DNA of 64,000 nt from Puffinus mauretanicus (lineage: Eukaryota > Chordata > Aves > Procellariiformes > Procellariidae). Location: the NCBI GenBank assembly GCA_023333565.1, contig JAJKFH010002906.1, forward strand, positions 3,612,501 to 3,676,500, in the 5' to 3' direction. The notes below the pieces were generated by a model. That model worked only from the letters and a program-made list of their open reading frames with translations, did not search any database and was not told the origin of the DNA. Positions 10,823-22,430 of the stretch are shown here, piece by piece. A program made the translations under genes and the position numbers. Each line of letters starts with the position of its first letter. Position 1 is the first letter of the stretch.

Positions 10823-13800
10823 CATAAAAAATTAGCGATGTTACTAAAGCTTACTAGTAATATTTTAATTATTTGTAATGCATTGTAAAGAGTTGTAAGC
10901 TTTACTTTGCTAAATGAGAGAGGCAACGCATAATCAAATGTATTGTATACAATAAGAAGTATATTTGAAATCAAGCAAGTTCTTTTTGTCTTACCAATAT
11001 CTCAGAAGTGGTAGGTGATGAGCTCAAAAGATAAGAACCTGGAAAAAATGCCCTAAAATAAAAAGAACCAAAGCAATTTGCATTGGTTAAGAATCAAGCC
11101 AAAAATCTTTGAAAATAAGAAGGACCTCATTTTCCACAACTTCATACTATAAACTGAGTTTTACATTGGTGAATGTCAAGCTGTAAAACATGACCATTTA
11201 TGTTTTGTAATGCTGTGCTTTTCCTTTGTGCTTACTATACATAGAATAAACACAAGATTCATAGCATTGATAATAAGGCCCATGAACACAATACAGAATT
11301 GCTTCCATTTTCCCCTACTGAGAATCTGGCACTTTACATTTACATATCCTTTCTGAAATATAAAATTTTATAATGTAGCTTGAAAAGGGCATGTTGGGAA
11401 TGAAAGAGTTATGCTTATGGAAGTCCATCCATCCAGTCTCTGCAAGGCTACCAGATCTATAAATAATGGAGGAAGGCCCTCAAGCTAGGGACGCCAAATT
11501 TAGTAGCGTCTAATGAAAAGATAGGAGTAAAGTCCTGAAATCTCTTTTCAATTAACTTCAGCAGAAATGGGGACCTAGATTGAAAAGTCCTCAAAAAGCC
11601 ATTGGTAGAGGTTTCTCTGACAATATTCATATTCTTTGTACAAATAACTTATTCAAGATCACAATTAAAATGTCTATTCTTGCTATGCATTTTAAAACCA
11701 GATCTGTTTACTCAAATTAAGGCTTTTCAAGCTTAAAGTCCCCATAAGAAGGGAAAGGGAGATACAAATCCTCATCATTACTTTTTGAAATGACTTAAAA
11801 ATGACCGACAGCTCAATAATGGCATGTCTGGAAGGACCTATCTGGAAGTCTGTCTACAAAGTAGATTGAAAAAGTGTTTTGTTCTAAATCCTAATCTCTT
11901 CTGTGGTCTCAAGAAAGCTAACACAAGAAGATTGCCACAGAGATGAGTGATATTTGTCACCAGACATCTGCTAAGACACAACCACAGTGTATTTTCCCTG
12001 CTGGGTGACATGTAATGGAGGTTGCCCAATCCAGTGTTTACCATGAAAATTCAAATCCAGTGTTAAGAGATTTTCTTACTGTAGCTCTTAATGAAAAGTG
12101 CCTTCTGGATCGGTTATATCAGCAGGCTGACAGGAAATGAGTGGGATATCAAGACTTGAAAGCAATAGTTTTTAATCTACATGATTCCCAGTTTTACTGT
12201 ACCGGAAATAAAATACAGTGATGTTAGCAGCCAGTGACAGGGAGAACAACAGGGCAGTGAGAATATTTGTGCATAAGACCATGACTGGTTATCCTGAAAT
12301 GACACAAGAACAAGTTCCTTCTCTGAGTTCAGTCCCACTTACTCTGTGCTTTAGGAGTTGTATCACTGGGAAAGTAAATGCAAAAGTGATATACTCCCTA
12401 GTTTTAGTGTCTTTTAGGGAGATCAAGCACTTAAAAGGAGAAAAGGACTTGAGAATAGATGAGGGAATCTTAAGGGGCTGGTCAGGGTTTGGGGAATGGG
12501 TGAATGACCTTGATGCAAGTATCTTAACAAACCTTTTGAGTCTTGCCCGACACTAATTAGTGGAAGTAGGTGAAAGAATATAATACAAACTTTATATATG
12601 TAACCAATTTATTATTCCTATCTTCTCTGCCCCTCTGCAGAAAATATACCGTCCATTGCTGTACCGTCATATGTGGCTGGGGACACTTAGAATGGGACCT
12701 GTGAGGAGGGCGGGCAAGCTGTTTCCCATAAATCTTCCTTACTCGGGAAACCCTATATTGAGACTCTGAAGCTCCCTTCTCTTTTTCTTTCTGTGTGTTA
12801 TTCTCCAGTTTGATCCTAGCAAGCTCTGATTCCCCAGCAGCCCCTGGTGTTAGGATCACTTCTGCCCGTACCCAGAATGAGAGCTCAGGGTGGGGCAGCT
12901 TAAATCACTCCGGACATGAGTCCCTGGTACTGCTGCGTCACCGCAGCAGACACAAAAACCAAACCCACTTTTGTGCTGTTAGCACAGGAGGTAAAAAGAG
13001 GCAGTCCCGTCCTCGCAATTATCAAGACTGGTATTTTTAATTTGCTTCTGTACCTTTCTGTCTTCTTTGAAAAGCAAAATACTAGAAATAAAAATTAAAA
13101 GCTATGTAAAACAACCTGCTATAGACTTTTCTATTTACTACCTGTAAAGGCCCAGGTGGCAAATACCAGTTCTGTTATAAAAAGCATGTGTGTTACACAG
13201 TGTTGCATTAGTGCATTCCAACCAATTACTCCCTGTAGCCACACAGGTTTCACCAAATGGCTAATACAGTGCAAACTGAAAAATGTCCCAAAAACTAATT
13301 TTGCAAGCAAGGGGAAACAAATGTGTAAATCTCAGTGAAAGAAAGCCATAGTACGTCACAAAATTGCGGTGCTTTCCCTTTATTCCTTTTTCTTACTACT
13401 ACCATGCAAATAATTCAACTGCTCTTCCTCAATGTTACAATAAGTGCTAAGCACCAATAAAATACAGAAACAATCAGCTTCCCCGTATATACAGACAAGT
13501 TCTTTCAAAGGGATTTGAAGATGAATGTTTTCCTTTTACACATTATAAATATTAATTTGCTTGCAAATGTTTTCAATTTTACCTTTGTCTCTTTAATAAG
13601 TCTCACCATACCTAAGAAAAAACAAAGGGTGGGTTGGTGGAAAGATTTGGGAGTTGTTTACAGTTTAGATACCTTCTGCTCTAAAATCACGGCTCTTCCA
13701 AATGAGCTAATGAAGTACTGTAACTCCACTAGCTCGGTCTGACAGCCATTACTCCCAGCTCTGCAAACACTGCATTAAATCTCTGTGTATCCTTGGTGAC

Positions 13801-16800
13801 TGTTATTAGTAGGCCTGGGTGTATTTCACTAGACATTTGGAATTCAGCTAAGAAAATTCTCAATCAGAAACAAGCCATAATGGAGATAAAGACATTACAA
13901 TCACTCTCTTTCTCAGAAGAAAGCAGGGGGGGAAATGATTCCTTGTGCCTAGAATTGTTTGATTTTGATAACCAGAAAATTGCTAAAAGAGCAATTCCCA
14001 TACCACCCCCCCGCACCCTCCCTGGCAGTATGCAGTTTTCCTGTATGTTTGGGTATCTGCTGATGCGTGAGAACTGCAACTCACATAGAGTTTTAAATAA
14101 CACCCAGTGCTCAGATCCTTTAAAGCATCCATCTACATATTCCAATACCTTAAGTCTAACATGAAGGCACTGCTTACACCTTTAAGGCCAACACTCAGCT
14201 CTTACCTACTCTGACCAACATAAATTCATGTCTGTAAGAAGGCAGAAAGCCTCCTATATCACAGTGTTACTTATATTCCCATGAGGAAATATTTTCTAGG
14301 ATTGTCTATCCTTTGATTTAGAGGAAGTCCAGAGAGACTGGACTCTGATCTCAGCTGAACACCTGAAATTAAATGGAATTAAGAAGTATTAACTTGCCTT
14401 GAAGTTTTGGATCACACTGCCTCAGTATCTAACTCAAACTTATTAATGTCTTTCAAGTAGTATGATCCTGGATAAAAGCAGGTAAATAGAATTTACTTGC
14501 TTTATTTTGCAAGATGTACTAACATATATTTACCAGTGCTTCGTACAAAATACCACCTTTCTGTACCAACACTTTTACTTACCATTATGCCAATAGAACT
14601 TTTTTCCCCCCCCAATAGTAAACCAGAGATGTTTGGGTTTTTTCTTAGTTACTTGGTGATCTCCTCTTAACTCACCTTGCAGTAATAATAATTAGTGTTT
14701 CTTGTATTTATCTTTATGGAGTTATTGACACCACTTACTGTAACCAGTTACATATGTGAAGTCATTCACAAATTTATGTTTATTGATATCTCTCTGCTGA
14801 TTGACAGCATTGTTCACGTCAAAGGTCCAAAGCCAGATTCTCAAGGGTACACATGTTTTTTTGTTCAACTGCTAGTGGATTCCAGCTAAAAAGCTTACAT
14901 CTAACAGCAGTGTGATTCCCTAAGCTCTGCAGCAGGCAGGATTGCCACTGACGATATACATCTAGACTGGGGGTCAGGATGGGCTGTTGGCCCATTCCAC
15001 TGCACAACATACAGTGTTGTTGTGTTAGCCGCTTGAAACTGGTGTGACAACCCCTTAATTTTTTTATTGAGAATCAGTCTTGCCTCCTTGAGTCCTAGCA
15101 AAGTAAAAGGGTAAGCAAGATATTTTTAACCTTTCTACCTATATTTTATATCTAAACTCTTCAGCTTGAGCTGAGTTCAACCTGTTTTCCCTTATCTTCC
15201 CATGCAATTGAATATAGGGCTAACCAAACAGAAATCTGCTATGAAGTATTCCTCTAAACAAACTCTACCAATAGCTTCTTATCCAGACAAGGCAACAGCC
15301 CTGCTCTCCCTGTCTTGGTCCACTGATAACTCCAGATGAAACCATTCTGAAGAGCAGTGCTTCTTCTAGGAGACTTTAAGTGAATTTGAAATGAGACCAC
15401 AATGTTTTTTTTCTGCTGCTTGAGCCTTTAGTTGAAATCAGAGATGAATAACAGCTCCAGACCTCTGCACAGTCTAGTTTATCTTTGCTTCCACTTTTAA
15501 ATATGTCCATGAAATTAATTCTGGCTCAAATAAGGAGTACCTGCCTTTCCAGTTGCTAGATAGTGGGAGAAGATTTTTGAATAATTTCACCATTAAAAGA
15601 CCCTGGTTTTTTGCCTTCCGTGAACATCTTTTATTTCCCACCATTTAAAACAAAGTATTGGGCTAGACAGAGTGACAGTGTAACTCCATATATCCTACTT
15701 ATTTTCTTCTGTTCCCTTATGGATTATTCAGGAGCTGGTCCTGCCTCCAGTGAAACCATCATCAAAACTCAATTTGACTTCTGGGAAATGGGAATAGACT
15801 TTTAAGTAGCTATTAATTCCAATGCTGCACATGCAAGATCATTTCCAGGACATCAGGAGTACCTTGTAACAACTACTTCGCGCTTATTCAGATAATAAAA
15901 ATAAATAAATAAATCCTTGTTCAGTAACATTAGTATGATTATGAAACATTTCCTGTGACAATAATGATAAATGGATGGGTTTGGAATTTGTACTTTACAC
16001 CTCAATTTTTTCCATCTTCGAAACGGTGCCAAGAGTATGCATTTCTTTATGAGTGGAGAGTACCAGACTTTCCCTTTTTGACTTTTACATGTAAACAGAT
16101 GTTTTCCTTTTGCCCACAGTAGTTTTAGATAACTAGCTAATTTGAGGTGGTTGGTTGGTTGGGTTTTTTTCACCCTCTTTTTTTCTCCTAGTGATGGATA
16201 GACTTATATGACTAGCATCCTGCAACTGGCACATCTTTAGGGGAAATTCTCTAGAGAAAAATCAAAGGCAGATGTGAAGAAATGTTACATTTGACTCTGG
16301 CCAGAACTCTGTGTAAAGAGCTGTGGCTGATCAATACTGGCCCTATTAATTCTTATCCTGGACGGATGATCATTGCTTCTGTTCCCTCCCCAGAGCTAAA
16401 TTACTTTGAAACAGCACAAAAACTATTCACAGGAGTTAGTCCAAAGACATCCAAAAATATTTTCTTCCACACTGTCAAGTTTAACTCATAGTTTCACAAA
16501 TTGAATAGAAGAGAATTTGGTTTTATATTGCATGTTTGTCGGCTCCAAGTACCCCCAAAGCAATTTGCAATTTTGAATTATCAGAAGCACTGACTGTGCA
16601 GTGAATGTGTAAGCAATAGCTCAACAATGGTTACACAGAAACCTACATATTAGAACCTGTTTTGCTGAGGGATCAAAAGCTGGGCAGCCTTCCTTGTGGG
16701 ATTCTGCACTTCCACCTGCACTGCTAACCAGCAATGGGCTGCAGGTGGTTTGTTTAAACATTTAATTGAATGGCACAACACATCCTTTAAGCAGCAGTGC

Positions 16801-16880
16801 CCACATTAGACATGAGTGTGCATGCCAGTGAACATGACAAAGGAACCATATTAAAGTAAATCTTCAGGTATATATAAAGA
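10823..16880. other. Unassigned AT-rich spacer
   Basis: No convincing exon, RNA gene or transposon. A pocket of slightly higher GC and CpG at about 12640-13020 could be an eroded LTR or other insertion but matches nothing I can name. A (AATA)n tract lies at about 15896-15914. Several 60-120 codon frames exist but have no family signature and are expected by chance over 6 kb. Confidence 0.45.
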
Positions 16881-16883
16881 ACT

Positions 16884-16961
16884 AGATCTTCAGCTGGTGA
16901 AAATTGGCATTGCTCCACTGAACCCAACACAGCGCTGTTGATTTCCACCAGCTGAAGATCT
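16884..16961. repeat. Palindromic (foldback) element, ancient MITE-like
   Basis: A perfect 16-bp inverted repeat (AGATCTTCAGCTGGTG at 16884-16899, its complement at 16946-16961) with a 46-nt loop; the similarity continues a few bases on both sides. From memory this resembles an old palindromic repeat with the consensus theme CAGATCCTCAGCTGGTGTAAAT that is scattered through reptile and bird genomes. The structure is directly visible; the family assignment is from memory. Confidence 0.7.
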
Positions 16962-16975
16962 GGCTGTAAGTATTT

Positions 16976-17654
16976 TGACACTGAGCCAGGCCTCTTTCAC
17001 AATTGTGTTAAGTCATTAAGCTTTATACTTAAGTGTGCAAGCCTATAAATTGTATTTAAATAGCTAATTTATCAGTTCTTTGGGAGTTCAGTTCTGTGAA
17101 GAAGCAAACATGTTTGGGTATGATTTTCCTCTTAGCTCAGCTCTCAAGCAAGTAGAGAAGAAAGATAAAGAAGGGAAACCACATTCAGTTACAATTTCTT
17201 TTTTACTTTCTTTTAATTCAGAAATCAAAATGAAGGGGGAAAAACAGCACTGAGCACACATTCAGAAGAAAGACATTATATCAGATTCTAGTGTCTACCT
17301 TACTATTATTTTTATTATTTTTCCTTATAAATATTCACCAATATTGTCAATGTGTATTTGAGGGGTTGCTTACAACCACAGAATCCAATCATGCTTGTAA
17401 GGTGGAAAGCTATTCATGTTCCGCTGAAAAAAAAAGAGAGGCACATCTCTACCCTAAATACTTTGATGATTTGGGCCTATATCTTTCTGGCTAAGTCTAC
17501 GCTGCTCTTAAACAGTAGCTTATGGTCAACCTGCCTCCCATCTAAACGTTTGGCAATCTACAACAGCAAAGACAACTCTGTCCAAACAGCAAATAGATTC
17601 CAAGTAGTGCTCAACAGACAATGTAGACATATCCATGCATCTCTCCCTACAAAA
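16976..17654. other. Unassigned spacer
   Basis: AT-rich sequence between the palindromic element and the family C LTR fragment. No exon, RNA gene or transposon recognised. Confidence 0.45.
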
Positions 17655-18310
17655 ACAGAGTAGGATGGTGAGAAGCGAAGACAAAAACTAAAACAAATTC
17701 CTCCTACCCCCCTCTTCCCAGGCTTAACCTCACTCTTTCATTCTCAGCTCCTCTATCCGTTCCTCCCTAAACCAAGCAGTGCAGGGAGATGAGGAATGGG
17801 GGTTGTGGTCAGTTAATGACATTTTGCCTCTGCCTCTCCTGCCTCCTTAAGCTCTTCCCCTGCTCCAGCATGGGGTCCCTCCCATGGGATACAGTCCTTC
17901 ATGAACTGCTCCAGCATGAGTCCTTCCTACAGGCTGCAGTTCTTCAAGAACTGCTCCAGCATGAGTCCTCTCCATGGGGTATGGTCCATCAGGAAGAGAT
18001 GGATCCAGTGTGAGTCCCTCATGGGCTGCAGTTCCTGCCAGAAAACCTGCTTCCATCCTGGGATCCTTTCCACAGGCTCCAGCTTCCTTCAGGGCATGTC
18101 CACCTGTGCTGGTTTGGGGTCCTCCATGGGCTGCAGTGTGGATGCCTGCTCCACCGTGGTCCTCCATGGGCTGCAGCGAGACAATCTCCTCCACCATGGT
18201 CTTCTCCACAGGCTGCAGAGGAATCTCTGCTCTGGTGCCTGGAGCACCTCCTCCTTCTCCTTCTTTCTCCTTGGTGCCAATTGGTCTCCTTGACCAATTT
18301 TTATAACTGT
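17655..18310 (-). mobile_element. Partial LTR of family C with minisatellite
   Basis: Read on the minus strand, a GGAGGAGGTGCTCC block is followed by a series of GC-richer repeats, including GCAGCCCATGGAGGACC and GGACTCATGCTGGAGCAG, then GAGCAGGGGAAG and a tail resembling the 3' part of the copy at 62601-63456. It stops inside that tail near 17655, so the LTR 3' end is missing here, and the 5' end near 18310 is also incomplete. Frames of up to 163 codons in this interval come only from the repeat. Confidence 0.75.
17865..18215 (-). repeat. Minisatellite within the family C LTR
   Basis: Imperfect units of roughly 36-50 bp on the minus strand, all built on a CTGCAGCC(CAT/TGT)GGA core and partly on GGACTCATGCTGGAGCAGTTC. 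Unit length varies, which suggests repeated unequal exchange followed by point mutation. Confidence 0.7.
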
Positions 18311-18583
18311 TCAAATAATTCAGGAAAAAACTTTCCATACAGGTGTTAACATTAGATGCAGAAAATATATGGATACTGAAAGTGGTGGAATTTACCTCAT
18401 CGAACTTTAGACATCTCCAGAGCAGTCACCTACAGCTGAGCTGACCACTCCAGATATACTCTTTACAATTCAAGGAGGGAGAGACAGGTTCTTTCAGGGT
18501 GAAATTCTTCTGACCAAATACAGATGACCACCTAAAGGTAGGCTTCTTCCACTAAAAATGTTTATTTCTCTCTGACAATAAAG
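18311..18583. other. Short unassigned spacer
   Basis: No feature recognised between the family C fragment and the next solo LTR. Confidence 0.45.
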
Positions 18584-18588
18584 ATAGC

Positions 18589-19166
18589 TGTCCTGGTTTT
18601 GACTGGGATGGAGTCGATTTTCTTCCTATTAACTGGTATAGTGCTGTGTTTTGGATGTAGTGTGAGAACAATGTTGATGACACACTGATGTTTTGGTTGT
18701 TGCTAGGTATTGTTTACACTAGTCAAGGACTTTTCATCTTTCCATGCCCTGCCAGATGTGCAGGGGGCTGGGAGGGAGCGTGACCAGGACGGCTGGCCCA
18801 GCTGGCCAATGGGCTATTCCATACCATATGACGTCATGCTCAGCATATAAGGCTGGGTGAAGAAGAAGGAGGGGGGGCGTTCGGAGTGATGGCATTTGTC
18901 TTCCCAAGTAACCGTTACGCGTGATGGAGCCCTGCTTTCCTGGCGATGGCTGAACACCTGCCTGCCGATGGGAAGTGGTGAATGAATTCCTTGTTTTGCT
19001 TTGCTTGCGTGCGCGGCTTTTGCTTTCCCTATTAAACTGTCTTTATCTCAACCCACAAGTTTTTCTCACTTTTACCCTTCTGATTCTCTCCCCCATCCCA
19101 CCCGGCGGGGAGGGTGAGCGAGCGGCTGCATGGTGCTCAGTGGCCGGCTGGGGTTAAACCACGACA
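18589..19166 (+). mobile_element. Solo LTR, subfamily A
   Basis: 578 bp from TGTCCTGG to ACGACA, bounded by the perfect 5-bp repeat ATAGC (18584-18588 and 19167-19171). The sequence is nearly the same as the LTRs of the compact element at 4337-6545. It carries CCAAT (18806-18810), an intact CRE palindrome TGACGTCA (18829-18836), a TATA-like ATATAAGG (18845-18852) and an ATTAAA polyadenylation signal (19031-19036). A solo LTR arises by recombination between the two LTRs of an earlier full element. Confidence 0.95.
18806..18852 (+). promoter_or_regulatory. LTR promoter core: CCAAT, CRE, TATA
   Basis: CCAAT, then TGACGTCA 18 bp downstream, then ATATAAGG 8 bp after that. This order and tight spacing are typical of a CREB/ATF-responsive polymerase II promoter. 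Function is inferred; only the motifs are seen. Confidence 0.65.
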
Positions 19167-19171
19167 ATAGC

Positions 19172-21934
19172 TTAGCTGCCTATGTTTGGCCACATAAATT
19201 CCACCTTAGGTGTTTTATGATCAGATTTCTAGATATTTGGATGCTTAATAAAGACCATAAGCTTATGTGTTAAGACATTCTGAGCAAGCGGAACTGCCTC
19301 TTTAGTATGAAATGCTGAATTTAAGCATAGACTGGTGGTAATTAGTAAGCCAGAGTGAGAGAGAACAAAAGTCCAATCCTTGTTCCATGAATATTGCAAA
19401 AGTTTTATATAAGCAAAACGTTTTTAAACAGATGAACTTGGGAAGACCTGGTTTGAATACCAAATAGGTTATTGGTTAACAGATGTTTCTGGGGATACAG
19501 GTTCAGCTCCCTACAGCAGCGTGAAAACTCAGACAGGGTCTTCCAGGGGCATAGGTGTATGCTCTAACCAGTAAATTCCCATGTAAAAATTGGAGAGGGC
19601 AAAAGGGAGTACAACATCTTCCACTAGTAGTTTCTATGAGGTTCAACCCAATAGACATGATTTGAGAAGTCAGATGAATCAGTCTCAGATGGGCAGTTCA
19701 GAGAGTAAACTATCTAGTTGTTACATACTGACAGAGACGAGATATAAACCAAGGCCTTATCTGTTCAGTGCTCCCTAGATCTAGGCAGTTTTGAGTAGAC
19801 ATTTAAGGTTCTTAAGCAGCTTTAAAATGTAAATGTAAGGATTTCTAGTGTTAGGCAACAGGTTTTAAATGACAGTCTGTAGTTCTTGAACTGGCATTTA
19901 AGATTTTTAACATATATCCTCTCATTTCTGATGTGACGATGTGTTAGAGCTTTTCTACCTTATATACATATTTCCTTTTTTTAGTAGAAAACTCACAATT
20001 AAATAAGGTGAAGAAAATTTGGGAAATTAGGGTTTTAGCAAACAAAATTTGAGGGTCATTACCAGAGGAAAGTATACTTGCCTGTCTGACATTGAACTGT
20101 ATTGGAATAAAGGAAATCTAAATACATAATATTACTATGCTCTTTCCTGGAATTAATTTAATTAATCACAAGGAGTGATGTATTGGTCTGTGCCATTTCA
20201 GTGTGATGTGTGTTGACAAGGTGAAGACCTGGGTACCATTCTGTGCATGCTGTGCACTCAGATTCCCCTGATTACTGCTTCCTTACTTCTTCACGTGGCC
20301 AGTAGCTAAGCAGAACTGTAGGCAGAGTGTTTAGCAAGTCATGATAATATGCCATCCTCAGCGTCTCAAATGTGGTGCATAGCTCAGAGTTCCCCTTATA
20401 TGTATTGCTTCTGCTGTGGTTATCATTTATAATTTTTACAGTGCCCAAAAGAGTATTCTCAAGCAAGAGTAATTCAGCAGCCTGGCAGTTTCATTAGTGC
20501 AGAGTCAGGCTCTTGTGTTCAACACATTTTACCTTGCACTTGCAACACTCTGCAGTTCTCTGGGAAGGATGAATGCTTATAAGTACAAAAGGAAATTTGT
20601 TCCCTTTTTTAAACATTTCCTGACCCTTATTTCCATAATTCCTCACTGTGAACAGACTTAACTCTTATCAAAAACTAACAAAAGCTCCTAAGCTCTAAGG
20701 CAAGACAACTTTAACCTCCCATATCAGTAACATCTATAAACTATTTGCCAAGTTGTTGCTAACCACTCAAGTATAGGAGCAGGAATCTCCTTACAGATTA
20801 CGACAATCACTATTTCTTTGCTATATGCATAAAAATGCATATCAGGCTTAAAGTATTTCGGATGCAGAAATCTCATCATTCCCTTTCGCGAACACATCTT
20901 CCCTTGGAAGATGCACTCATAGCTGTTCAGCAGAGTCCAAAGCCTATATAACTGTAGAGACTTCCACTTTCAATTCTGGGTTTGTATTGCTTTGTTTGAA
21001 GATTTTGTTTTGTGCTTATTTTAAAACCTTTCTCCACTTATTTTTGTAACTTTTACTGGTAGCATCTTCAAAAACTATCCTTTCCCAACCTGCCCTTTCC
21101 AGTGTTCTAAATATAAATATGTAGAAACAAAAAAATGCATATTAATAAATAAAGAAGCATAGGTGTGCCTTGCAGACAGTAAGTTTTTTAAAGACCTTCC
21201 TGAGTTTTTGAATCATTATCCCTGCATAATTTATACTGTGTTACTGTGTGCAAACATTCAACCTGGCCCACAAAGAAGAGATGTGAGCCAGTTCAAAAGA
21301 TAGACCTTGGATTTTCACAGTAGAGGGCAAAAGCTGTTTATTTATGTATCAAATAATTATGAAAATTTCTGGCCATATTTTCTAATCAAAGGAATGTGGA
21401 AGAAAGGCAGAGGATATGTATGTAGTTCATTATCACCTTTCTAACCCTTTTGCTCAGAGCCAGGAATGCTGATACTATACCGGTTGAGCACTGAGTCCTC
21501 TTCATTGCCGTTATCCTCCCATGCTTTCTCTATGGAGAAAGTGTTAAAGTGGCTGCCGGATTTATGTACTGAAGGGAAAAAAGGCAAAATTCTTTCTGTT
21601 AATTGCATTGACTGAAAGCACAGCATAGTACACAGCCTGGTCCTGAGTACAGGTACATAGTGTGAACACATATTTTACAGGACAGTGCTAGAGAAGTGAC
21701 AAAAGGCCCAGACTCCTTAGGATGCAAAGTAGTTCTGCTCTGCTCCCTATGTTGGGAATGCACTCTGCATAATATCCGAACTTTATCCTCCAATTTGGTT
21801 AAATACATCAACATACACTAAAATTCTAGTACATTTTCCTTTCCCTGCGTAATATTTCAATTTTTTTTTTCTTTTTTCTTCCTTGAAGAGTAACGAACCC
21901 TTTAAATAGACCTGAGCGTGTTGAGATATCCTTA
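19172..21934. other. Unassigned AT-rich spacer
   Basis: No exon, RNA gene or transposon recognised. Short homopolymers only. Confidence 0.5.
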
Positions 21935-22430
21935 GGTACCAGCTAAATGTCCACCCAGCTGCTCACTTACTCTCCATCCCCAACAGAACATGGGGAGAAA
22001 ATAAGAATAGAAAACTTCTGGGTCAAAATAAAGACAGGGAGATTGCTTACCAGTTACTGCCATGGGCAAAACAGACTTGTTTTTTGGGGAAAAAAATTAT
22101 ATTGCCAAGTAAAATAGATTTGTGGGGTGACAAACAAAAACAAACACTAAAACCACCTTTCCTCCTTGCTTTTTGAGGCTCAACTTCCCTCCTTTGTTGC
22201 AGGCTCATCTATCTGTCCCCCTCTTCCTTGAATGGTACATTTGGGTTGGGGACTGGGGGTTTGAGTCAGTCCATAACAGCTCCTCTCTGCTGCTCCTTCC
22301 TCCTCACACTTTTCCCCTGCTCCTGCATGGGTCTTCCAGGGGCTGCAGGGAATATCTCCTCTGGTGCCCCTGCAGCGCCACTCCTACGCTCCTCAAATCT
22401 TGCCATGTATATCTAATATACTAAGCAAGT
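21935..22430 (-). mobile_element. Internally deleted LTR of family C
   Basis: On the minus strand it starts near 22430, carries GCTGCAGGGGCACC, then only one minisatellite-like unit (CCTGCAGCCCCTGGAAGACC), then GAGCAGGGGAAAAG and a long 3' part matching the copy at 62601-63456 (GCCCATGGCAGTAACTGGTAAGCAATCTCCC). Compared with that copy it has lost the promoter region and most of the repeat array. Ends are approximate. Confidence 0.72.

Noticed and set aside
12218..12556. 112-codon frame on the + strand
   Set aside because: No recognisable family and no sign of flanking exons.
13864..14164. Overlapping frames of 93 and 123 codons on opposite strands
   Set aside because: Neither has a domain signature; they shadow each other.
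17847..18338. Overlapping frames of up to 163 codons on both strands
   Set aside because: They arise from the family C minisatellite, which lacks stops in several frames.
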